From Petrolisthes cinctipes (taxonomy: Eukaryota > Arthropoda > Malacostraca > Decapoda > Porcellanidae), in NCBI GenBank assembly GCA_033782935.1, contig JAWQEG010000075.1, forward strand, positions 1 to 64,000: a stretch of DNA of 64,000 nucleotides, written 5' to 3'. A program made the position numbers and the translations under genes. This document shows positions 49,516-59,691 of this stretch, piece by piece (position 1 is the stretch's first letter; each line of letters starts with the position of its first letter). The notes below the pieces were generated by a model that searched no databases, was not told where the DNA came from, and saw only the letters and a program-made list of their open reading frames with translations.

Positions 49516-50443
49516 TGACTTCCCAGTCTTCAAGTGCAGTTAGGTCGTCCTGTAGTCGAAGGCAGTCATTCCTATCTTTAATTGGTCTGTAAACTAAGCT
49601 ATCGTCTGCAAAGAGTCTAGTGGTAGAGGAAAGTGAAAGTGGGAGGTCATTAATGTATGAAAGGAAGAGAAGGGGACCCAGGACAGTGCCCTGGGGTACC
49701 CCAGAGGTCACAGGAACAGATGGAGACTGACTACCGTCAAGAACTACACGTTGCTTTCTGGTAGTCAAGAACGTTCTAATCCAGTGAAGAAGTTGTCCCT
49801 GTATGCCATAGAATTCTAGTTTGTGTAGTAGTCTTTGGTGAGAGACTTTGTCGAAGGCTTTGGCAAAGTCTAATATTATGGCGTCAACCTGTCTAATTTT
49901 TGTGTCATTGAGGGACTGCAAGATGTCATGAGTAGTTACCAGTAGCTGCGTCTCACACGAGCGTTTAGGCCGAAAACCGTGTTGATTGTCAGTCAGTATA
50001 TTTTGCCTATCATAGTGGTCCAATATGTGTCTATGAATAATGTGTCCTGAAATTTTGCAGGGGACTGAGGTAAGTGAACTAGGTCTATAATTAATGGGAA
50101 GGTTTCTGTCTCCGGATTTAAAAATTGGGGTCACATTTGCCAAAAGCCAGTCTTGAGGGAGTTCACCGGTCTATAAAGTCTGTGAGAATATAACCTGCAG
50201 GACAGGGGCAAGAACGCTAGCGTTAGTCCTCAATATCCTGCAGGGTATATTGTCTGGTCCAGTCGCTTTGTGTATGTCTACCTCAGATAAGAGTTTCTCA
50301 ATTCCTTGGGTGTTTATATGAATGGGAGGGATAGGTGGGTGTGATGGTGTTGGCATGTCTGGTAAGTGTTCATGTTCTTTGGTAAAAACGGACTGGAATT
50401 GTGTGTTAAGGGCGTTGGCTTTGTCTTGTGGGTGTGTAACCAA
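49516..50443 (-). pseudogene. LINE-D reverse transcriptase
   Basis: Frame: HKATGPDNIPCRILR, one stop (TAG at 50171), then TGELPQDWLLANVTPIFKSG, INYRPSSLTSVPCKI, QHGFRPKRSCETQLL, AIILDFAKAFDKVSHQRLL, GVPQGTVLGPLLFL and catalytic FADD within RLFADDSLVY (49599-49613 region). The domain is complete except for the stop, and runs into Gypsy-3b at 49515. Confidence 0.93.
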
Positions 50444-51864
50444 GGAATTGTTGTGTAGTAATGTTGTAATACCGGTCGAGTCTTGTTTGCGTGCTTTAAA
50501 AAAGCCGAAGAATTTTTTGTGGTTTTGTGTGTTGTTTGCGAGGAAAGTGGATGTGTATTTAGTTTCTGCTTGTTTAGTTTCTTTCTGTAGTGTTTATTGT
50601 ATGTTTTGTATTCTAACCAGTGTTCTGTATCGTTGTATCGTTTTGCTCTGTTGTATGCCTTTACCTTGTTTCTGTGTAGTCTTTTTAATTGTCTATTGTA
50701 CCATGGTAATGACCGGTTATGTGTGATGGTTTTCATGGGTATGTGCTTGTCCATTGTGTCACGTATAAAGTCACGGAGTCTGGTCCAGTTTGTTTCCACA
50801 GAGCTGGCCATTGGGTCTGAATCAAGGAACGAGTCACGAAATTCATCTAAGTCTTGGGTAATGCCATCCATGTCAGCTCTGTTGTACATGTAAATTGTCC
50901 TGGGTAATTGTTTTTGTGTTGTTGGCTTGATGTTTGCGTCAATGAGTACCATCTCATGGTCACTAAGACCAAGTAGTACTCGTGTCCGTGTAATTAAGGA
51001 AATGTTGTTTGTGAAAAATAAGTCTAATATGTTGGATGTGACCCCGTGTCTTATGTTAGGATTATGTCTTTCTACACTGACTTGTGTGCGTGTTGGTTCG
51101 AGTACTGTTTGGGTAAGTGAGTGGGTGTTAATGATGTCAATGAAATTTTCATGTAAGAGTTTCCTATCAGTCTGTAATAGTAAGTCGCCTTCATGGGTGG
51201 AATTGTCCAGTGTCGCCTGTGCTGTCCAGTTTATGTCGGGAAGGTTAAAGTCACCAGTCAACCATATATTTTTGGAGGGGTCAATTTTGGATAAACAATC
51301 GTCAAGGGTCTGCAGGTATTCTAAGTTTGAATTTGGGAGACGATAAAATGATCCTATAATGAGTGTCCTGCAGCCCTGTATCTGTATTTTAGTCCATTTA
51401 ATTTCAGAGTCCGCGTTCAGTTCGGTAGCTGGGGTCGCAACTAGTCCTAGCTTTGTCGCAATTAGGACTCCGCCATGGTTATCGTCTATTCTGTCCTTCC
51501 TGTGTAGGATCATATTATAGGGACTGTCCGTCGGGAAGATTTCACTGTCCTGGTTGTCAGGTGTGAGCCAGGTCTCTGTCCCTATAATAATGTCGGGGTC
51601 ATAGGTCTGGAGGGTTTGGTGAAAGGCAGCTCTTTCGTTTATGATGCTGCGGAAGTTGATGATTAGGGTACGAAGGGAAGACAGTTTTTTATGGGTGATG
51701 GAGTCGAGTGTGGTGTTGGTGGTAGAATGGGGTGTGAGGATGGATGATCTATTGGGGATGGTGATTGGTGTTATGGATAATGAGTGTGCACTATGGAGAG
51801 TCTTGTTGGGTGTAGAATGGTTTGAGAGTGGATGAGTGGATGATGCGGAGTTGAGGGAAGTCAT
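50444..51864 (-). pseudogene. LINE-D APE-type endonuclease and linker
   Basis: A 516-codon open frame: SLRTLIINFRSIINERAAF, DIIIGTETWLTPD, HGGVLIATKLGL, TLIIGSFYRLPNS, LTGDFNLPDINW (GDFN at 51244-51255), SNILDLFFTNN and LGLSDHEMVLID. All endonuclease signature residues (E in TETW, D/N in GDFN, D/H in SDH) are kept. The linker (SLPWYNRQLKRLHRNKVKAY) ends in a frameshift near 50510 before FFKARKQDS. It nicks target DNA. Confidence 0.93.
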
Positions 51865-51975
51865 GTCTTGCTGTCGGTTTTGTGTAGGGGAGGAATTGTC
51901 TTTGTTGCGTCTACCTAAACGTCGGGTGATCCTATCTAATGGTGGAGGTGTGTTGTGAGTTGTGAGTGGTGGTGT

Positions 51976-52330
51976 CTAATAAACTAAATCTATTTGTGTG
52001 GTGTATTGGGGAGTGAAAAAGGGAGGAGGTAAAATTGGGCGCACCACAGTCCCAGCAGATCCACGAAAGGCTCCGACCCTCCAATCCGTCGAACGCCGCC
52101 GTGAAGCCCCCAACACAGCTGACATGATACCAGCCTGCATGCTGGAAACCTCACAGCAGCGATCGCACTGGATGGCCCGCTGGCCCCATTTGACCGCCCG
52201 TCGGCATAATTGACAGGGGTACTTTGGGGTGCGGGGGCCAGGGTTGATCAGAGCCCCTGTGTCACCACACAACATAAGGAGCAACCCCGGAGATTGCCGA
52301 GGCAAGCCACCTTTAACTCTTGAGGGCCCT
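51976..52330 (-). pseudogene. LINE-D N-terminal 2A-like and PHD-finger segment
   Basis: The minus strand encodes SPGLLLMLCGDTGALINPGP, then RTPKYPCQLCRRAVKWGQRA and IQCDRC. A frameshift near 52150 leads to WYHVSCVGGF and WICWDCGAPN. Together, C-x2-C, C-x2-C, H-x2-C and C-x2-C have PHD-finger spacing. A hydrophobic stretch ending NPGP before it resembles 2A-like sequences described at the N-terminus of some LINEs, but the usual D-x-E-x-NPGP spacing is extended by two residues. Confidence 0.7.
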
Positions 52331-53039
52331 TAGGGGTGCCCAGGTTCCCAAACAGGTGTGTGTATATGGAGGTGTGGGTGTAGATGTCTGGTGTTAGTGA
52401 GTCTGGTGTATGGTATGTGTGCAGCCAGTGTTTTTATTGTCAGTGTTGTAGAGTATTAAAACTAGTGAGCAGTATGTGTAGAATATTGTTAGTGTACATG
52501 TGTATGTTGTTTTGTGTGGGGTGTGTCTGTACATTTTTATAAAACACTAATATAAATATACAACACAAACTTACCCCTGTATCGAGACAGTCTGCACGGC
52601 TGCAGGAAGGAAAAAAACGTAATCAAACCCCTAACTTACGTCAGGGGTCAGTTATATAAAAAAAGGGAATTGATAATAAAACCTATGAGTTTAACTAAAA
52701 AGGATATACAAATGTTAAAAATATGATAAAATACACTAAAAAAAAGAACTTTATTATTAAAAATAGTGGAAATTGAGGGGTGGGGGACGGTGTCTGTTGA
52801 GGGAGGGTCTATGTAAATTTAAAATACACTAAAAACGGTAATAAAAAGAAGAAAAAGATGACGTGAAATGACAGCCAGAACAAACAATCTCGATACTTAT
52901 CTTGATGAAATGTGATGATATGAAGGATTCGTTAATTAAAAAAGAAAGGAAAGGATAGATGAGAAGGAAGACGGAGCTCGGGGAGGACACATCCGAGTCC
53001 TGGGACCGCACAACAACAACCTCTTTATCTCCCACGTCG

Positions 53040-53809
53040 CGGCAACAATCGCCCCATTCCATGACCTGTTGAGGGGCCTGAAAACGGCCTCCCAGAAGAA
53101 ACTCACGTGGAACCCTGCTGCAGAGTCCGCCTTCAGCGAGGTGAAAAAAAGGCTAGCTGACTCCCTCCTAGTGTACCCCACGCCCTACGAGCCTACATCC
53201 ATATATACTGACTCATCCAACGACGCCATAGGAGCAGTGCTGGATCAGGAGGTTGACGGGGTACAAAAGCCTATCGCGTTCCTTAGCAAACGCCTCGAGC
53301 CACCACAGAGAAAATACAGCGCTTTTGACAGGGAATTGGTGGCCATGCATGATGCCGTTAAACTCTTCCGAAATTTCCTGAAAGGCAGGACTTTCAACAT
53401 ACGTACCAATCACAAACCACTTACGACAGCCATGACACAACTGGGTGCCAGCTGGTCACCACAAAAATCTCGACATCTCTCATTCATCTCCGAATTTACT
53501 ACAGATATATGGCACGTACGGGCGGAAGACAACACGGTGGCTGACGCACTTTCTTGGGCACCACTGCCACACCCACTCATCGCTACAATACAACGCATTC
53601 CTCCTCTAGACTATGCAGCACTCACCCATGCCCAACAGGATGACACTCACCTCCAGGAACTACTGACGGGCAATACTGGCCTAGCCTTGAATGCACAACG
53701 GCACCCGACTCTACAACACGTGTTTAGTGTGACACTTCTTGCGGCACGCCACGCCCCTACATACCTGAGCAATCCAGAGAAAACATATTCAATCACTATC
53801 ACTCCATAA
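53040..53809 (+). CDS. Gypsy-2c RNase H and integrase tether
   Basis: Resuming after LINE-D: HVAATIAPFHDLLRGLKTA, WNPAAESAFSEVKKRLADSL, YTDSSNDAIGAVLDQEVDG (first Asp), RKYSAFDRELVAMHDAVKLF (Glu), RTNHKPLTTAM, and NTVADALSWAPLP. The tether follows (IQRIPPLDYAALTHAQQDDT) up to a stop at 53807 just before the integrase zinc module, where a frameshift is needed. RNase H degrades the RNA strand during reverse transcription. Confidence 0.9.
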
Positions 53810-54652
53810 ACCACCCGGGAATTGCAGGTACACTTCACCTCATTATTCGACGTGCAGTATGGCCAGGAAAGAGAAGGCAAGTGAAGGATTGGGTGACAGC
53901 CTGCATCTCCTGTCAGCGTGCGAAGGTAGGACAGCATACACAACCACCAATACACGAGTTCACCGTTCCCTCCAACAGATTCCACACAGTATATGTCGAC
54001 ATCATGGGCCCTCTCACGTCCTCCCGAGGTTACCGATATCTCCTGATGTGCGTAGACAAGACGACGCGGTGGTGTACAGCTGTCCCTATGCATGACATCA
54101 CGGCTGATGTCAAAGCCCGCCATTTTCTCAATAATTGGGTGTCGAACTTTTGTCCCCCTACAATTATCGTGACGGACCAAGGGACACATTTCGAGTCCAG
54201 GGCGTGGCAGGACATGCTCACATTATTAGGGACACGTCGGCAATGGACCATCGCATACCACCCGGCAAGCAACGGCATGGTCGAGCGATTTCATCGCTGC
54301 CTGAAGGATGCTTTCCGAGAACTACAGCCTGATCAATGGACTGACGCCCTCCTGCTCATCCTCCTGACAATATGTACTATGCTGAAGGACCTTAAACACT
54401 CACCAGCGGAGCTCGTGTTCGGCGAGGATGTACTGCATTCTTGCCGGCACTCAAACTAATGCCACACCCACGCCTACATGCCAGCATACCAGGCCTACCT
54501 ACACACCACTCGGCCTACACACCGCACCCTCGCTGCTACTCAGGATGGACTCACATCGCACACCGCTCCAGCAGCTGTACACCTGCCCTCACCCGGTTCT
54601 TGCCAGGACAGACGCAACTGTCACTCTAAGCATACACGACAAACAAGCATAA
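53790..54652 (+). pseudogene. Gypsy-2c integrase
   Basis: Zinc module: HYHSINHPGIAGTLHLI, then CISCQRAKVG. The core (53881-54459 frame) has FHTVYVDIMGPLTSSRGY, VIVTDQGTHFES with I for V, and YHPASNGMVERFHRCLKDAF, so all three catalytic acids are intact. LKHSPAELVFGEDV closes the core. A shift leads to LHRTPL and a diverged GPY/F module (CPHPVLARTDATVTLSI) ending at 54650. The core would be functional if joined to its zinc module. Confidence 0.92.
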
Positions 54653-54654
54653 TT

Positions 54655-54765
54655 TGACACCGATATGTAGATGATGTTTTGTGGTTTGGGCCAAATTCTC
54701 TTCCAATGAATGATTATCTGATTACTTTGAATTTATTGGTTCCATACATTAAATAAAGGGGTTCT
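54655..54765 (+). pseudogene. Penelope-type RT fragment
   Basis: The frame reads RYVDDVLWFGPNSLPMNDYL then ITLNLLVPYIK. RYVDD followed by a bulky aliphatic stretch, and LNLLVPYIKF-like sequence about 20 residues on, matches the catalytic region of Penelope-like RTs. It is very short and isolated; only this block is visible. Confidence 0.6.
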
Positions 54766-54983
54766 GCAGTGTTGGTAAATCTGGAACAACTGATTCCTCC
54801 CAACCATTCCAAGAAACAGGCCACCATTATTTGTGTTAATCTGGTCCTGTTTCTTGACATACTTTGAAGGAACCAATGTGCTCTTATAAGAAGAGGACCA
54901 AAAGCTCATCGTCCTTATCTATACAGTACATCTATAAAAATACAGGAGTAGTTCAAAATCATGTCCAGTTTCGTTCGAGATGC

Positions 54984-55454
54984 CTAGACACATTGCGTTT
55001 GAAGGAACATAAGTCGTAGTATGGTGGAAAGATAGATGGTGGATAGATAGAGTGTTCCAGAGTTGACCAGTTGTGTATATGAAAGACTGATAGTACCGGT
55101 TAACTCTTGCATTAGGGAGTTGGACAGAAAAGGGGTGAGAGCGAGAGCCTTGGCCATTTTTGCATGCTCTCCTAAGGGGAGGAAGTATACATTGAGAGAG
55201 TTCAGAAGAGCAATGTCCAGTGTAATAGCGATAGAAGAGAGAAAGTGATGCAACATTGCAGCGAAGAGAGATTGTAGTGAATCAGTAATAGGGGGAGAGT
55301 TGATGAAACAAAAGGCCTTTGATTCCACTTTGTCCAGGAGTGTTGTGAAGGTTGTGCCACCCAACACATGAGAGCCATACTCCATACAGCGGCGGATGAG
55401 ACCCCTGTACAGAGGTCTTAAGGTAAAATAATGGGCCTTTTTTTCTGGCTTCAA
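54984..55454 (-). pseudogene. LINE ORF2 C-terminal fragment
   Basis: The 156-codon frame has LYRGLIRRCMEYGSHVLGGT, LLDKVESKAFCFINSPPITD and LQSLFAAMLHHFLSSIAITL. The order R(P)CMEYGSHVWGG-like, then LDxVExKAxRLI, is that of LINE C-termini found widely in crustaceans and other arthropods. The zinc knuckle and RT core are absent. Confidence 0.75.
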
Positions 55455-55671
55455 ATTAAGGGAATACTAAAGTGTTGGTAAATTTGAAGGAACTTACATT
55501 AAAGAATTTGATGAGGATAACTGACTGCTCCAAAATCTAATTCTTGACATCAATAATGTTATTGTGCTTAATAATTAAATTAACCTCTTTTTGAAACATA
55601 ACTCATATCCATTTAGTAAGGCATTGTCAATGTGCACACCTTTTTACTTCTTCTTCAGCTTGTTCTCATTT

Positions 55672-55896
55672 CTATACGGGGTCGCTGTTCCTCACTAGTC
55701 TTTTCCATTCCGCTCTGTCTCTCGTGTGGTCATCTCTTAAACATTTCTCCTGCATATCTTCCTTCAGCTTGTCTTTCCATCTAAATTTCGATCTTTCTCT
55801 TTCTCTGCACCTTTCCACCTCCATGTTCATTACTCTTCTCCCTATATACTCTTGATCTCTTTGCATTACATGGCCATACCAGTTCAATGTGCACAC
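55672..55896 (-). pseudogene. RTE-like LINE C-terminal fragment
   Basis: The frame starts MCTLNWYGHVMQRDQEYIGR, then RRVMNMEV, RFRWKDKLKEDM-like sequence and AEWKRLVRNSDP. LxWYGHVMRRD...RW...DM...W..L(I/V)R is the C-terminal signature of RTE and related LINEs. Confidence 0.75.
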
Positions 55897-56043
55897 CTGA
55901 ATAACTATTTATATAATCAAATGAGATAAAATCAGACGGAGTCAGACGCGTAGAGACCTACATTTCTAAACGACAACAAACTGAACCCGTGAGTAGAAGA
56001 TCCATGAAAACTCACTGTTGCCAAACAAGGTGAGCAACTTATT

Positions 56044-57267
56044 ACGACAAGGTGGTGGAAGGGGTGGCCTCGAGTCATCTGCTCTCAATTGTACCAAATG
56101 CCTTCGATTCCTTTTCTTTTAAGGGAGTAATACACATTTGCAGGCACGTACTTTTTCTCTTCTTCAACGGTCCCTCTTACACACTACCCGCCTCACATTC
56201 AACGACGACCACCACTCCTACCTACACTTCGCGCAGTGCCCACGTGAATACACTACGCATCTCTACCCACTCCACCACACCATACTATACACACATACCA
56301 ACCGCCCCTCCACCAGCCTCACACACCAACTTCACTCACAACCAACAACCACACTCACATGCCAACACATACGCATACATACCACTCACCTCCAAACACC
56401 TCGCTACATCATACCACACGTACACATGACTCCCACCCCCATCAACCACAACCATCTACTTCGCCCAGCACCAACTCCCAACCACACACCACCATACCCA
56501 TTCCCCCATCACCTACTCACCTTCCACCTACTACCCCTCATAATCACTCACCTCAACCCACATGCGCACCATCTCCTATCCATTCCCAACCTCATATCCC
56601 ACCACCTCCTCCCACTACCTCTTCAGATTCCTCACCACTGCCCTCACCTCAACCGCCACCGTCTCCTGACTTTCCTTTGATACCCATACCCCTCAATGCC
56701 CCTATCAACACCCCAGACCTACCTGACACCACCCCTCCCCCACCCCACCTCACGCCTCGCCACACCCCACTCCCCTACCCTTACTTGACCCTCACCTGTC
56801 TACCTACTCCTAGGCCTGATGACCCGTTACCCGACCATGACTCAATAACCGTAATCCCTTCTAGTCTTCCACAGGAATTGCCACCCATCATCCACACCAT
56901 CCCAGCCACGTCTCCTCGTCCTGCCATCCCTCCTCGATGGTGCACTCCCTCACCTCGCCCTGCTACACCACCTTCACCATGTCAGGAGCGGCGGCACGAC
57001 GAACCGATGATGGTCCCTGATGGCTTCACCTCCCGCTCGGGGCGCACGATACGGCGCCCAAGTAAATATGTGGCTGCCCTGTACAACACAGACATACATA
57101 CACACACACACACAGTCCCTACTACTAATAACACTCACTTGCAGCTAGCCCCCCACCCCACACTCCACACATTACCCGTACACATCTGTACAACATTTAT
57201 TCCCTATATTTTATGTGTTATCACCTGTAGATATATATATATAGTTTTTTTGTTGTTGATATGTTAA
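56044..57267 (+). pseudogene. Gypsy-2c proline-rich pol tail
   Basis: After the composite insertion the sequence becomes strongly Pro/His/Thr/Ser-rich in overlapping frames (56052-56429, 56138-56680, 56359-57267). It ends with VPDGFTSRSGRTIRRPSKYV at 57012-57071. Gypsy-2a has the same ending, so this is a family feature. I cannot see any folded domain; it is likely disordered. Confidence 0.75.
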
Positions 57268-57320
57268 TTGTTAATTTGTATGTATTGAGCCTTCCCCTCT
57301 CCCCTAATAAATTCACTCGG

Positions 57321-57339
57321 TTGGGGGGATGGGGGGTAA
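57321..57339 (+). promoter_or_regulatory. Polypurine tract of Gypsy-2c
   Basis: TTGGGGGGATGGGGGGTAA lies directly before the LTR start TGTAGTGGCGCC. It would prime plus-strand DNA synthesis. Confidence 0.75.
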
Positions 57340-57914
57340 TGTAGTGGCGCCATACGCACCACTCTATATTTTTCTATATATATTCCATGTGCTGGTATGC
57401 CGCTCTCTGTTCCTTTGTACTCTCCCCGTCCCAGACAAGCCACAGTCTGGCGGTTTCGTTAATCCCGTCTCCTGGCTCAGCATAACGTACTCTTGGGAAC
57501 CCAGCCGCCAGCCTCCCACTTCCTCCAGGTATGAACCAAAGTGGGTTCAGCAGGTCAGGTGATGGCGTGATCACGTGAGTGATGCTACATACGAGAACCT
57601 GAAGCAAGGAGATAAAGAGTGGAGCGGCGCTTGTATAGTAGACTATCCAGTGAGCTACCGAGGTGGAAGGACCAGCCCTATTCCTGCCGTCGTCTCACAC
57701 CTGCATTCCACGTGTTTCCACTCCGACCACATGCTGTACCCCTGTTCTACACTACAACACAAGCGACCCTGCAACTACCGACTCTCCACGATGCTACAGC
57801 GGCAGACTGGCCTTCCCCATATCATATGTATTGAACTCTTGTATGTTACCAATAAACTGTACGGTGTATTCTAGAGTCTGTTGCATAAGGTAGATGCATA
57901 AGGAGCTTCCTTAC
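57340..57914 (+). repeat. Gypsy-2c 3-prime LTR, about 575 bp
   Basis: Starts TGTAGTGGCGCC and ends near GAGCTTCCTTAC. ACCAATAAACTGTACGGTGT near 57848 is the polyadenylation region, matching the Gypsy-2a LTRs. It is homologous to 18121-18657 in reverse. Confidence 0.85.
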
Positions 57915-58345
57915 TGTCTCAGACTTATATATATATATATATATCTGGCATTAATAAGGTCGATAATAGTATATCCACCCATACGACAAATAACCATGAA
58001 GAAAACAACTTTAAACTATCTTCAAATAATTCAAAATAAACTGTTAAAATTCATTTTCAACATAAAATATCCCCAAATAATAACCAATGAAGAACTACAC
58101 AACCGTGCAAATCTTCCAAAATTAAAACATTTACTGCTAGAAAGATCAAATGACATATGCGGAAAAATATCAACACTTGAAATGAGCAATAACTTGAATG
58201 AATTAACAACTGAAACAATGGAAAGACAACAAAATAATTGGTTCCCAATAAGCTACTTATAGAATAGCCATACAATAAACCAGATTAAAAACCTCACCAC
58301 TAGTCTTCCTTTAAACTTCTCTTAACCTACAAGTAAAGGAGAATT
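57915..58345 (+). pseudogene. LINE ORF2 C-terminal fragment and 3-prime UTR
   Basis: The frame reads ALIRSIIVYPPIRQITMKKT, LQIIQNKLLKFIFNIKYPQI and NEELHNRANLPKLKHLLLER to a stop at 58260. SxIxYPP(I)..T...LxxIQNKxLRxI is the C-terminal block of Jockey/CR1-group LINEs. An AT repeat lies before it at 57930-57944. About 85 bp of 3-prime UTR follow. Only the last tenth of the element remains. Confidence 0.75.
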
Positions 58346-58942
58346 ATGAACTGCACTGAGTTAAGAATTTATAGACACTATTAAGAGAGGTTACTTATAA
58401 GACTACCCCCCAAATGGGAACTGCCTTGACGTGGTGGGGGGGCTTGCGTGTCTCTGAGACCTGGCGAGCTAGGATAGAGGGGGTTCCGGCCCCTGCTTTG
58501 CCCTGATTTTGGGAGAGAGGGCTTCCCATGCTAGTAAGGTCGCCAGTGAGAGACCAGACTAAATGGTTCCCATGCATTAGGCTGCCAGTACGGACCAACA
58601 GTGCTGCCCTCCGGAGGGACCGCCCTCTAGGGGCCGTCCTATGTTGGATGGTTGGTTTCTGGGCCGGGAGATGTTAGGGAAGGGGGTCTCAGCACCGTCG
58701 TGGGCAAACTTTCGAGCCATTGGGGCTGCTTTTTAAAACGAGTGGCCCCTTGGGGGAAAAGGTATCCCGCCCACGGCGACCAGCGCTCGGTCCCCTCATC
58801 TGCCCGGTAGGTAGTAGCTCTTGGCTCCTGGGGCCAACAACATTAAATAAAAAAATGATATATGGATAAATAAAAGTCCCAATCTCTTCCTCGAGCAGTG
58901 GTCGACTAGGCCCGCGAGACATCACTCTCTGGTCGTAGTACT

Positions 58943-59663
58943 ATGCAGAAAGCTGCAAATAAGACTAGACCTAGCAGGTCGGGTGTGTGTTTCGACGAAC
59001 CCTGTTAGCGATTTTGACACGTTAATGTTAACGAATGTACTTGCATCCTTTTCCTATGGCGCTATCCACTCCATTTTTAAGTGTTTTGGAGTAGTTCTTC
59101 ATATCCGAATCACATATGACAGTGATTGTAGGTCTAATCGGTGCTATATTACTTTCAATACAAATGCTGCTGCCAAAGCAGCATTTGAGGCAAAAGATTC
59201 TTTGACTGTGGGGGATACTCATTGTAAAGTTCAGATGATGCGGTCCACCAATGTAGTTGACAGTGACAATGACTACTGCCCTAACATATTTGATGACTCT
59301 GTAGAGCATGTCCCAAAGGAACGTTGGGTTCCTACACCCTTTTGGTTTGTGGCTTACTACTGGGAGGGACATGGTAACCTTATCCATGCTTCCCGGTATC
59401 TGGAGAAAGAAATTGGATTATTACCAATGGGCCACCTAAAGAAATATGGTATGGGCGTTTTAATCAGAGCCAAAGATCTTGCACAGGCTATGATGCTCCT
59501 CAATCTCCCCTGTCCTTCTGATAGCATGTTTGAATCTATTAAACCACATCGAACATTTAATTATAGCAAGGGGCATATATATTGTGGCAAAAATACAAAA
59601 AAAAAAAGAATAACACAAGGATACTGCTTACCTCTCACAGCTGCAGTTACTATGTGTGTGTGA
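58943..59663 (+). pseudogene. LINE-B copy 2 ORF1, first half
   Basis: A start ATG at 58943 gives MQKAANKTRPSRSG then a stop. The main frame (from 58983) continues FDTLMLTNVLASFSYGAIHS, VVLHIRITYDSDCRSNRCYI and TFNTNAAAKAAFEAKDSL, an RRM-like block. FWFVAYYWEGHGNLIHASRY and LIRAKDLAQAMMLLNLPC follow. A run of 11 A at about 59598 coincides with a likely frameshift, and the frame stops just before the TIR element. ORF1 of I-type LINEs binds the element RNA. Confidence 0.75.
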
Positions 59664-59691
59664 TCACCGGCCGCCAGCGACTCACTCAATA

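Larger units (their letters stand above)
44936..53020 (-). mobile_element. LINE-D: PHD-finger LINE (CR1/Jockey group) inserted in Gypsy-2c
   Basis: Minus strand. 5-prime region 53020-52306, a 2A-like and PHD-finger segment, endonuclease, RT, then C-terminal domain, 3-prime end near 44936 in a (CTTGAA)n-type tail. Gypsy-3b (45811-49511) splits the RT. Removing Gypsy-3b with its 4-bp duplication rejoins the ORF2 frame exactly. It lies between NYF of the Gypsy-2c RT and the block resuming HVAATIAPFHD. The 5-prime region 52400-53020 is AT-rich, non-coding. Confidence 0.88.
54655..56043. mobile_element. Composite insertion of LINE and Penelope fragments
   Basis: Between the GPY/F module and the proline-rich tail of Gypsy-2c lie at least three unrelated fragments: a Penelope-type RT piece, a LINE C-terminal piece on the minus strand and an RTE-like LINE end on the minus strand. 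AT-rich spacers and a hairpin at 54795-54880 lie between them. The order of insertion cannot be read from this sequence. Confidence 0.7.
41744..57914 (+). mobile_element. Gypsy-2c: third copy of the Gypsy-2 family, nested insertions
   Basis: In plus orientation it has leader repeats, gag, protease, the first half of RT, then a LINE insertion (44936-53020), the rest of RT/RNase H, integrase, a composite insertion (54655-56043), proline-rich tail, polypurine tract and 3-prime LTR. The 5-prime LTR is not present at 41743, where LINE-C ends. Standard Ty3/Gypsy domain order. Gag and RT have frameshifts and stops; RNase H and integrase are open. Confidence 0.88.

Noticed and set aside
51998..52213. 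Plus-strand 71-codon frame
   Set aside because: Antisense to the PHD-finger part of LINE-D.
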